Shown one piece after another: positions 1-5,080 of a DNA stretch of 5,080 bases. The position numbers and the translations under genes were made by a program. The notes beneath the pieces are model-generated. The model did not search any database. It was not told the DNA's origin and worked only from the letters and a program-made list of their open reading frames with translations. The stretch lies in the NCBI GenBank assembly GCA_903870955.1, contig CAIQEX010000669.1:1-5080 (forward strand), in the 5' to 3' direction. Position 1 is the stretch's first letter, and each line of letters opens with the position of its first letter. The DNA comes from an uncultured beta proteobacterium (GTDB lineage Bacteria > Pseudomonadota > Gammaproteobacteria > Burkholderiales > Burkholderiaceae_C).

Positions 1-796
1 GACCGCGCATGCCAGCCCGATGGTGCCGGGCGACCTGTTGCGCCAGTTTCTGTGGAGCCAGGTGCGCGGTGCCATCATCACTTCGGCTTCTCTCACCAGC
101 TGCGGCAGCTTTGACTACTTTTTGCAGGAAGCCGGTCTTTCCGGCAACCGGAACGTGACGACGCTGGAAGTTTCCAGCCCCTTCAACTACGACACACAAG
201 GCACGCTGACCGTGGTGCACACCCGCGCCGAACCCAAGCAGGCCGACGCCTACACCGCCGAGATGGTTTCGCTCTTGCTGGCCGACCTGAAGCAGATCGA
301 ACACGGCGCGTTGGCCCTGTTCACATCACGGGCCCAAATGCGCGCCGCCACACTGGCTTTGTCGGGTGAACTGCTGGACGCGGTGCTGGTGCAAGGCACG
401 CTGTCGCGCACCCGCCTGCTGGCCTCACACAGCGCCCGTGTGGAAGCGGGCTTGCCGAGCATTTTGTTTGGCTTGCAATCCTTCGGCGAGGGTCTGGACC
501 TGCCGGGCAAGCTATGCGAGACGGTGTTTATCTGCAAGCTGCCCTTTGCGCCGCCAAGCGAACCGGTGGACGAGGCGCGCGCCGAATGGTTGCGCAGCAT
601 GGGCCGCGACCCGTTCAGTGAACTGGTGATTCCCGCCACCGCCATCAAGCTGCTGCAGTGGACGGGCCGCGCCATCCGCACCGAGGAAGACCAGGCCCAT
701 GTGATCTGCTACGACAAGCGCCTGCAGTTGCAGAGCTACGGCAAGCGCATGCTGAATGGGCTGCCGCCGTATGCGGTGAAGACGCGGCAGGCTTAA
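1..796 (+). CDS. dinG: ATP-dependent DNA helicase DinG-type, C-terminal part (5' end outside window)
   Basis: This is the C-terminal 264 residues of a superfamily 2 helicase of the DinG/XPD group, which unwinds DNA with 5'-3' polarity and acts in repair and in clearing R-loops or replication conflicts. The frame is open from base 2, so the Met codon at 20 is internal and the gene starts upstream. Visible motifs in order are GAIITSASLTS (helicase domain 2 entry), LALFTSRAQMRA (motif IV region), FGLQSFGEGLDLPG (motif V, the DinG-type FWEGVD-like element), FICKLPFAPPSEP (typical DinG/YoaA segment), and QWTGRAIRTEEDQ (motif VI with its arginines), followed by a YGKRMLNGLPPY tail. The nucleotide-binding Walker motifs and the Fe-S cysteines lie in the missing N-terminal part and cannot be checked. 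The gene stops at 794-796 and converges on the kinase gene. YoaA is the main alternative name; the helicase family call is firm, the exact ortholog less so. Confidence 0.86.
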   Translation, partial: TAHASPMVPGDLLRQFLWSQVRGAIITSASLTSCGSFDYFLQEAGLSGNRNVTTLEVSSPFNYDTQGTLTVVHTRAEPKQADAYTAEMVSLLLADLKQIEHGALALFTSRAQMRAATLALSGELLDAVLVQGTLSRTRLLASHSARVEAGLPSILFGLQSFGEGLDLPGKLCETVFICKLPFAPPSEPVDEARAEWLRSMGRDPFSELVIPATAIKLLQWTGRAIRTEEDQAHVICYDKRLQLQSYGKRMLNGLPPYAVKTRQA

Positions 797-891
797 CGCC
801 TGAACCTACGCCTGAATCGGCGCTTGAACTGACGCCTAAATCAACCCGTAAACCAAGGCCTAAACCGACGCCTCAAACTCGCGTCGAATCG
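796..891. repeat. Degenerate 12-bp tandem repeat, eight units, between convergent genes
   Basis: Eight consecutive 12-base units begin at 796, 808, 820, 832, 844, 856, 868 and 880. The plus-strand consensus is about ACGCCTRAAYCG; examples are ACGCCTGAACCT, ACGCCTGAATCG, ACGCCTAAATCA and AGGCCTAAACCG. The AA at unit positions 8-9 is kept in all eight, and most units match the consensus at eight or more places. The array fills the whole 63-bp gap between the helicase stop and the kinase stop (860-862, minus strand), and its last two to three units are the final codons of the kinase. Because 12 is a multiple of three, the kinase frame continues through the array after its stop as a tetrapeptide-like pattern (A-x-V/I-Q/stop) broken by two more TAG codons. 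I see no stem-loop with a T-run here, so no classical terminator serves the two converging genes. Confidence 0.75.
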
Positions 892-1861
892 TCTGCAGCA
901 GCTCCGGCGTGAGCCGGTTGCCGTATTGCGAGACCACCGTACCGGCCGCCGCGTTGGCCAGACGCGCGGCTTGCGCGTGGTTGTAGCCATGCGTCACGGC
1001 GAACAGGAAGGCACCGGCGAACATGTCCCCGGCACCGTTGGTGTCGATGGCGTCGACCTGGGCTGCGGGCACCGCCGTTTGCAGGCCCCCTTCCAGCACC
1101 AGGCAGCCCTTGGCACCGCGCGTCAGACAGACCACTTTGGCCAGCTTGCCCATGGCGGCGACGATGGTGTCAAAGTCGGTGCTGCCGCACCAGACCTGCG
1201 CCTCTTCCTCATTGCAAAACAGGTAATCCAGGTCATCGCCGACCATGGCTTCGAGCCCAGCGCGACAGAAGTTGATCATGCTCATGTCGCTGAGCGTGGT
1301 GGCCAGTTTGACACCTGCCTCTTTGGCAATGGCGCGACCCTGAATGGCGGCGTCCAGGCCCGTTGGCGAGGCCGACAGATAGCCTTCCATGTAGTAGACC
1401 TTGGACTTGGCAATGTCCTTGGCTTGCAGTGCCGTGTGGTCGATGTCGGCCGTGGCACCCAAAAAGGTGCTCATGCTGCGCTCGGCATCCGGGGTAACCA
1501 TGACCAAACAGATACCGGTCTGCCCCTCGGGGAACGAGGTGTTAGACAAGTTGGTCGCCACACCGTTGGCCAGCAAATCCTGGTGATAAAAGTCGCCCAG
1601 TTCGTCATCGGCCACGCGGCAAGAGTAAAACGCTTTGCCGCCTAGCTGCGCCAGCGCCACGGTGGTGTTACCTGCCGAGCCACCACCGGTACGGCGACTG
1701 TGCAGACCGTGCACACCGGCCAGCAAATGGGCGCGGCGCTCGGCATCGATCAGGGTCATGTGACGCTTCTCCACGCCCAGGGCCTGCAGTTGCGCGTCGG
1801 TGACTTCGTATTCGGAGTCCACCAGCGCGTTGCCAATGGCGTAGAGATCGTAATGGGACAT
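860..1861 (-). CDS. PfkB/ribokinase-family kinase, adenosine-kinase-like
   Basis: A complete 333-residue cytoplasmic sugar or nucleoside kinase that transfers phosphate from ATP to a hydroxyl of its substrate; in this subgroup usually annotated as adenosine kinase (adenosine to AMP, purine salvage). The N-terminal strand carries GNALVD (10-15), whose Asp normally binds the substrate sugar. GGGSAGNT at 59-66 is the first PfkB signature, NEEEA at 217-221 the Mg/phosphate region, TRGAKG at 247-252 the nucleotide-binding strand, and DTNGAGD at 273-279 the second PfkB signature with catalytic Asp279 and the anion hole. Length fits the family. The ATG at 1861 is chosen because the family's N-terminal strand begins right after it, although no clear Shine-Dalgarno is seen. 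The gene lies 31 bp downstream of fpr on the same strand with no terminator between, so co-transcription is likely. Ribokinase or fructokinase activity remains possible; sequence alone does not fix the substrate. Confidence 0.88.
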   Translation of the reverse strand: MSHYDLYAIGNALVDSEYEVTDAQLQALGVEKRHMTLIDAERRAHLLAGVHGLHSRRTGGGSAGNTTVALAQLGGKAFYSCRVADDELGDFYHQDLLANGVATNLSNTSFPEGQTGICLVMVTPDAERSMSTFLGATADIDHTALQAKDIAKSKVYYMEGYLSASPTGLDAAIQGRAIAKEAGVKLATTLSDMSMINFCRAGLEAMVGDDLDYLFCNEEEAQVWCGSTDFDTIVAAMGKLAKVVCLTRGAKGCLVLEGGLQTAVPAAQVDAIDTNGAGDMFAGAFLFAVTHGYNHAQAARLANAAAGTVVSQYGNRLTPELLQTIRREFEASV

Positions 1862-1892
1862 GAATTTTCAGAGTTAAAAGAGTAGCGGCAGA

Positions 1893-2669
1893 TTACTGCT
1901 CGACGAAGGCGCGTTCGACCACAAAGTCGCCAGGCGAGGTGGTGCTGCCTTCCACGTAACCCTTCTTCTCCAGAATGACTTTCAGGTCCTTGAGCAGACC
2001 GGGGGAGCCACAAATCATGACGCGGTCATTGATCGGGTCCAGTTTGGGCAGACCCAGATCCTTTTCCAGTTTGCCGGTTTCGAGCAGCGTCGTGATGCGC
2101 CCCTGGTTGTGAAAAGGTTCGCGCGTGACGGTGGGGTAATACAGCATCTGCTCGGTGATCATTTCACCCAGAAACTCGTGGTCGGGCAACTCGTGCTTGA
2201 AGTAGTCGTGGTAGGCCAGTTCCTTGACCTCACGCACGCCGTGCACCACGATGACCTTCTCGAAACGCTCGTAGGTGGCCGGGTCGCGCGCCACACTCAG
2301 GAATGGAGCCAGACCGGTGCCACTGCCCAGCAGATACAGGTTTTTTCCGGGCAGCAGGTAGTCAATCAGCAAGGTGCCGGTGGGCTTCTTGCCGACCACG
2401 ATCTTGTCGCCCACCTTGATGTGCTGGAGTTGCGAGGTGAGCGGGCCGTCCTGCACCTTGATGCTCAGGAATTCCAGATGCTCTTCGTAATTGGCGCTGG
2501 CGATGCTGTAGGCACGCAACAGCGGTTTGCCATTCGGCTGGCGCAAGCCAATCATGGTGAAGTGGCCATTTGAAAACCGGAGCGTGGGATCGCGGGTGGT
2601 GGTGAAGCTGAACAAACGGTCTGTCCAGTGGTGTACGCTCAATACGGTTTCGTCCAGAAATGCGCTCAT
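1893..2669 (-). CDS. fpr: Ferredoxin--NADP+ reductase (Fpr)
   Basis: A complete 258-residue FAD enzyme of the bacterial plant-type FNR family that passes electrons between NADPH and ferredoxin or flavodoxin in the cytoplasm, often tied to oxidative-stress defence and Fe-S cluster upkeep. The FAD domain holds RAYSIAS at 52-58, the flavin-binding RxYS motif. The NADP domain holds GSGTGLAPFLS at 115-125 and ICGSPGL at 219-225. The protein ends in VVERAFVEQ, the C-terminal form of the Azotobacter/Rhodobacter-type Fpr, which extends past the aromatic residue that ends plant and E. coli enzymes. The frame can be extended to a TTG at 2690, but the ATG at 2669 is preferred: it has AAGGG at proper distance and gives MSAF..., the usual start and length. 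The gene is divergent from the thioredoxin-like gene and is probably the first gene of a two-gene unit with the downstream kinase. Confidence 0.95.
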   Translation of the reverse strand: MSAFLDETVLSVHHWTDRLFSFTTTRDPTLRFSNGHFTMIGLRQPNGKPLLRAYSIASANYEEHLEFLSIKVQDGPLTSQLQHIKVGDKIVVGKKPTGTLLIDYLLPGKNLYLLGSGTGLAPFLSVARDPATYERFEKVIVVHGVREVKELAYHDYFKHELPDHEFLGEMITEQMLYYPTVTREPFHNQGRITTLLETGKLEKDLGLPKLDPINDRVMICGSPGLLKDLKVILEKKGYVEGSTTSPGDFVVERAFVEQ

Positions 2670-2673
2670 GGTG

Positions 2674-2678
2674 CCCTT
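2674..2678 (-). promoter_or_regulatory. Ribosome binding site of fpr
   Basis: Minus-strand AAGGG lies 4 bases upstream of the ATG at 2669. It decides this start over the in-frame TTG 21 bases further upstream, which would add only seven residues (MTHHKGT) and would place this site inside the coding sequence. Confidence 0.65.
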
Positions 2679-2785
2679 GTGGTGAGTCAAAGCTGCAGTG
2701 CAGCAAACCGTATAGTGTAAAACCTCGGCCTACCCTGATCTGACATATCCTTAGATACAAAACAAATTTGCCTCCCCCTTGCGAC
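2679..2785. promoter_or_regulatory. Divergent intergenic region, fpr / thioredoxin-like gene
   Basis: This stretch is clearly more AT-rich than the flanking genes and must hold the promoters of both divergent genes. It contains a perfect 13-bp inverted repeat GCTGCA-G-TGCAGC at 2692-2704, 23 bp upstream of the fpr start and a possible operator. A plus-strand TATAGT at 2711-2716 resembles a -10 box, and CTGACA at 2740-2745 matches five of six bases of a -35 box. Neither has a convincing partner at 16-18 bp, so I do not assign an exact promoter. A pyrimidine tract (CCTCCCCCTT, 2771-2780) directly precedes the thioredoxin-like start in place of a Shine-Dalgarno. Confidence 0.4.
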
Positions 2786-3148
2786 ATGTCAAACCCCATC
2801 GCCCCCCCACCACAACCCTTGCTGATAGCCTGTCTGTGCGCCCAGTGGTGCGGCACGTGCAAGGACTACGCCCCGGTTTTTGAGAGCCTGCGTGCAGATT
2901 TTCCGGGTGTGCAATTGCGCTGGGTTGATATCGAGGATGAGTCCGACCTGGTAGACCCGATCGAGGTGGAAAACTTCCCCACCCTGCTCATTGCCACCGG
3001 GGGGCAGGCACGTTTTTTCGGCACCCTCACGCCGCATATCGACACCTTGAAACGCCTGATCCGCTCGCACACAGGCGACACCGGCCCCAGCCGTCTGCCC
3101 TCCGAAGTGCAGGCCCTGACCCAGAAGCTCGCGGCAGCAGTCGCTTGA
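2786..3148 (+). CDS. Small thioredoxin-family protein with WCGTC active site
   Basis: A 120-residue cytoplasmic protein with the thioredoxin fold, expected to do thiol-disulfide exchange. The active site WCGTCK is at residues 21-26 and the conserved cis-proline is in NFPT (Pro65), following the VDIEDESDLV strand-helix region (47-56). A poorly conserved tail of about 25 residues follows the last helix. No signal peptide or membrane segment is seen. Compared with E. coli thioredoxin (WCGPC), the active-site Pro is Thr; the positions of the buried Asp26 and Trp28 are Cys16 and Cys18, so four cysteines lie within ten residues (CLCAQWCGTC). The ATG at 2786 is preferred over an in-frame TTG at 2768, because the latter adds only MPPPCD; neither has a Shine-Dalgarno. 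The gene diverges from fpr and converges on the MCP gene. Partner proteins are unknown; a co-chaperone-like or specialised reductase role is possible. Confidence 0.88.
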   Translation: MSNPIAPPPQPLLIACLCAQWCGTCKDYAPVFESLRADFPGVQLRWVDIEDESDLVDPIEVENFPTLLIATGGQARFFGTLTPHIDTLKRLIRSHTGDTGPSRLPSEVQALTQKLAAAVA

Positions 3149-3158
3149 GCCTTCAAGC
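3143..3158. terminator. Hairpin over two convergent stop codons (possible weak bidirectional terminator)
   Basis: GCTTGA (3143-3148), loop GCCT, and TCAAGC (3153-3158) form a perfect 6-bp stem. The TGA of the thioredoxin-like gene and the TGA of the MCP gene lie in opposite arms; both genes end in GCT TGA. No T-run follows on either strand, so strong intrinsic termination is not supported. It is the only candidate structure in the 4-bp gap between these convergent genes. Confidence 0.3.
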
Positions 3159-4682
3159 CGCGGACGCCAAGAGGTTCTTGTAAACGCCGCAGCCCACAAA
3201 CAGGTCATCCACCATCTGCACGTAGGACATCTTGGTCTGCACCTGTCCCGACACCGGGTTGGTGATGTCGTACTCGACCCAACCGGGCTCATAGCGGGCC
3301 TGCGTGATGATGGTTTGCAGCAAGCCCGCACCATCAATGCCGGGAATGTCCTGCACCCGGGTTCCGACCTTGGCCGGATTGCCACCAAACGCCAGGTAGT
3401 GACCCTGTTCATCGAGCGCAAAAACATACATATCGCGGTCAAAGAACCCTTTGGAAGGCTCCGTCAGATCACGCAAAAAACTGTCGCGCGAACCGTTCCG
3501 GCGATGCACAACGGCGCGCTCCACCAGTGCAATCGCCTCGTCCGGTGAACCCTGCAGCAACTTGAAGAAGGCCACTGAATCGACCAGCGTGACGGCGCGC
3601 GCTTCCATGTCCTGCGCCTTTTCGACCGCATGGCCCACCATTTGCGCGTTGCGCTGGGTGATTTCGTCGAGCTGACGGACGGCGGAAGTTATCTCACCAA
3701 GGCCGGCACTCTGTTCGGCACTGGTGGCCGAGATTTGCACCATGCTGTCGGCGACGGTACGAATGCCGTCCACGATAGCGGTCATGCTGGCGCCAGCGGT
3801 GTGGATTCTTTGTACGCTGGCAGCCACCTGCTGGGAAGATTCGCCGATGAGTTGCCTGATTTCTTTGGAGGACGCTGCAGACCGTTGCGCCAGCGAGCGC
3901 ACTTCGGCGGCAACCACGGCAAAACCACGGCCGGATTCACCGGCGCGGGCAGCTTCTACGGCGGCGTTGAGGGCCAGAATATTGGTTTGAAAGGCCAGGC
4001 CATCAATCACTCCGACAATTTCGTCCATGCGTTTGGCACTGGCTTGAATGGCTTCGACCGAGGCCACCGCTTCAGCCATGATGGCGGCTCCGCTGACGGC
4101 CACATCGCGCACTTCACCGGCCCGACCATTGGCGCTCCCGGCAGTGACGGCATTGGTTTGCACCACCGAAGAAAGTTCTTCCACACTGGCCGCTGTTTGC
4201 TCGAGGTTGGCCGCCTGTTGTTCGGTTCGGTCTGAAAGGTCCTGGCTGTCATGTGCAAGAGACTTGCCCGCGTGGGCCACAAAGGCGGCGTTGCCGCGCA
4301 CATTGGCAACCATGGCTGATACCGTGCGCCCCAACTCGCCCAAGGTGGTCAACATGTTTCCGAGTTCGTCCTGGCTGCGCGATACCACCGACTGGCGCAA
4401 ATCACCCGCCACCATGCGACCTACGGCCTGCACCATGTCCGAAATATCCTGCGTTACGCTGACGTACAAGGCCGCCAGCAAATAGACCAGCACGGCTGCA
4501 TCCACGGCGCACAGGGCCACCACCGTCGCGAACACCGCCTTGGGCTCGGTACCCAAAAAAAAGGCCCACATCACGACCAGGATGGGCATGGCGCAAAGAA
4601 ATCCGACCAGAAGGATTTTTCGGGAAAAAGACAGACGTCGAATCAAGGCCACGCCCAAGCCCAACATGCCGGCAGATTGCAT
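3153..4682 (-). CDS. Methyl-accepting chemotaxis protein with C-terminal Cache domain
   Basis: A complete 509-residue chemoreceptor that, through CheW, controls the kinase CheA and so flagellar switching. Residues 23-43 and about 50-76 are two membrane helices separated by only about six residues (GTEPKA), so there is no periplasmic ligand domain. A HAMP-like linker follows (about 71-125, with [10 protein letters not shown] and DELGNM). The long MCP coiled-coil hairpin spans about 130-370, with the conserved tip [19 protein letters not shown] at 231-249 and [18 protein letters not shown] after it. The C-terminal part (about 382-502) reads as a single Cache domain: a long helix, [33 protein letters not shown] and [19 protein letters not shown]. 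Its place after the signalling hairpin puts the sensor in the cytoplasm. There is no NWETF-type CheR/CheB tether. The ATG at 4682 has GAAGGGG nine bases upstream (4692-4698); Met6 has no such site. The gene lies downstream of an HD-GYP gene on the same strand. Confidence 0.96.
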   Translation of the reverse strand: MQSAGMLGLGVALIRRLSFSRKILLVGFLCAMPILVVMWAFFLGTEPKAVFATVVALCAVDAAVLVYLLAALYVSVTQDISDMVQAVGRMVAGDLRQSVVSRSQDELGNMLTTLGELGRTVSAMVANVRGNAAFVAHAGKSLAHDSQDLSDRTEQQAANLEQTAASVEELSSVVQTNAVTAGSANGRAGEVRDVAVSGAAIMAEAVASVEAIQASAKRMDEIVGVIDGLAFQTNILALNAAVEAARAGESGRGFAVVAAEVRSLAQRSAASSKEIRQLIGESSQQVAASVQRIHTAGASMTAIVDGIRTVADSMVQISATSAEQSAGLGEITSAVRQLDEITQRNAQMVGHAVEKAQDMEARAVTLVDSVAFFKLLQGSPDEAIALVERAVVHRRNGSRDSFLRDLTEPSKGFFDRDMYVFALDEQGHYLAFGGNPAKVGTRVQDIPGIDGAGLLQTIITQARYEPGWVEYDITNPVSGQVQTKMSYVQMVDDLFVGCGVYKNLLASAA

Positions 4683-4725
4683 CGCTTGTGTCCCCTTCTT
4701 TTTATTGATGACCAGGGCCGATCAC

Positions 4726-4754
4726 TTTGTACGCCAAAACTATTTGGAGTGCAA
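4726..4754 (-). promoter_or_regulatory. Candidate sigma-70 promoter of the MCP gene
   Basis: On the minus strand, TTGCAC (4754-4749) is followed after exactly 17 bases by TACAAA (4731-4726), which matches four of six bases of the -10 consensus. This would give a leader of roughly 35 bases containing the GAAGGGG ribosome site. An inverted repeat CCAAA-N4-TTTGG (4734-4747) lies in the spacer and could bind a regulator. A second TTGCAC lies 25 bp upstream (4774-4779). Suggestive only; read-through from the HD-GYP gene is equally possible because no terminator is seen between the two genes. Confidence 0.35.
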
Positions 4755-4791
4755 ACACGGGCGTCACAGTTTGGTGCAATTTCAGCCGGGA

Positions 4792-5080
4792 CTACCCTTC
4801 GTCCGGGCCTGCATACTTTTCGGCAATCGCCTGGCATTCGCGGTGGATGGCCATGAAGGCGTCGACGATGTCAGGATCGAAGTGCCTGCCGCGCCCCTCC
4901 TGAATGATGGCAATCGACACTTCGTGGGTGTAGGCCGGCTTGTAGACGCGGCGACTGATGAGCGCATCGTAGACATCGGCCAGGGCCATCAGGCGCGCCG
5001 GGATCGGGATGTCATCGCCCGCCAGACCTTCGGGATAGCCGCTGCCATCCCACTTCTCCTGGTGCGAATAGGCAATCTCC
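4792..5080 (-). CDS. HD-GYP domain protein, C-terminal part (cyclic-di-GMP phosphodiesterase type; 5' end outside window)
   Basis: The last 95 residues of an HD-GYP protein; this family hydrolyses the second messenger cyclic di-GMP and thereby promotes motility over biofilm life. The frame stays open to the window edge (first full codon ends at 5079), so the Met at 4989 is internal. The reading AYSHQEKWDGSGYPEGLAGD is the GYP signature, followed by IPARLMALADVYDALISRR, whose ADVYDAL Asp is a conserved metal ligand. The tail, with HFDPDIVDAFMAI, is typical of the domain's last helices. The usual HHE metal-binding pair is HQE here. The HD dyad and any receiver (REC), PAS or other sensor domain lie outside the window, so I cannot say whether this is an RpfG-type response regulator, although the short tail after the domain fits that type. 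The stop (4792-4794) is 109 bp upstream of the MCP start, same strand, with no terminator seen. Confidence 0.92.
   Translation of the reverse strand, partial: EIAYSHQEKWDGSGYPEGLAGDDIPIPARLMALADVYDALISRRVYKPAYTHEVSIAIIQEGRGRHFDPDIVDAFMAIHRECQAIAEKYAGPDEG

Noticed and set aside
797..859. Intrinsic terminator between the helicase and kinase genes
   Set aside because: No GC-rich stem followed by a T-run is found on either strand; the gap is made up of the tandem repeat.
658..912. Plus-strand frame with a Pro/Thr-rich tail (TPEPTPES, PRPKPTPQ)
   Set aside because: It overlaps the helicase end out of frame and the kinase end on the other strand. The proline-rich look is a translation of the 12-bp tandem repeat, and no start signal supports it.
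926..1645. 239-residue open frame antisense to the kinase gene
   Set aside because: The opposite strand encodes a clear PfkB kinase with all motifs. The antisense product has no recognisable domain and is a high-GC shadow frame.
2109..2573. 154-residue open frame antisense to fpr
   Set aside because: A shadow of the well supported fpr gene, with no ribosome site or domain of its own.
2670..2690. Upstream TTG start for fpr (adds MTHHKGT)
   Set aside because: The ribosome site AAGGG and the usual family N-terminus MSAF both favour the ATG at 2669.
3630..4235. 201-residue open frame antisense to the MCP gene
   Set aside because: A shadow of the conserved MCP signalling domain; its glycine- and histidine-rich composition is typical of antisense to such genes.
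4683..4735. FliA (sigma-28) promoter for the MCP gene: minus-strand CAAAGTGA followed by ATCAATAA
   Set aside because: Only about five of eight bases match in each box and the spacing is one base too long compared with TAAA-N15-GCCGATAA, so a chance match is likely.

Overview
The window is GC-rich, tightly packed bacterial chromosome with six protein genes, two of them cut by the window ends. Codon use and the protein types suggest a betaproteobacterium of the order Burkholderiales, probably Comamonadaceae (Rhodoferax or Polaromonas-like). The strongest hints are an Fpr ferredoxin-NADP reductase ending in ...AFVEQ, a chemotaxis receptor with a C-terminal Cache domain, and an HD-GYP protein of the ...SHQEKWDGSGYP type. 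This placement comes from family knowledge, not a search. I see no RNA gene, CRISPR array, insertion sequence or other mobile element, and no clear sign of recent transfer.

Layout from left to right. The C-terminal part of a DinG-type helicase (plus strand) runs in from the left edge and stops at 796. It converges on a two-gene minus-strand unit, fpr (start 2669) followed by a PfkB-family adenosine-kinase-like gene (stop 860). The convergent junction holds a degenerate 12-bp tandem repeat of eight units (796-891) that reaches into the last codons of the kinase. A short intergenic region of about 115 bp then separates fpr from a divergent small thioredoxin-like gene (2786-3148). This gene ends 4 bp from the convergent stop of a methyl-accepting chemotaxis protein (MCP, minus strand, 4682-3153), and the two stop codons lie in the arms of one perfect hairpin. 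The last feature is the C-terminal end of an HD-GYP cyclic-di-GMP phosphodiesterase-type protein (minus strand), 109 bp upstream of the MCP.

Functional picture. The left part is housekeeping: DNA repair helicase, purine salvage or sugar kinase, NADPH/ferredoxin redox, and a thiol-redox protein. The right part is signalling: an HD-GYP protein and a chemoreceptor on the same strand, suggesting linked control of motility and lifestyle. The most notable item is the receptor's architecture. It has two membrane segments with almost no periplasmic loop, then HAMP, the MCP signalling hairpin, and a Cache sensor domain at the cytoplasmic C-terminus, so it probably senses an intracellular signal. The thioredoxin-like protein also has an unusual active site (CLCAQWCGTC). 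I found no strong candidate for a wholly new multi-gene system.
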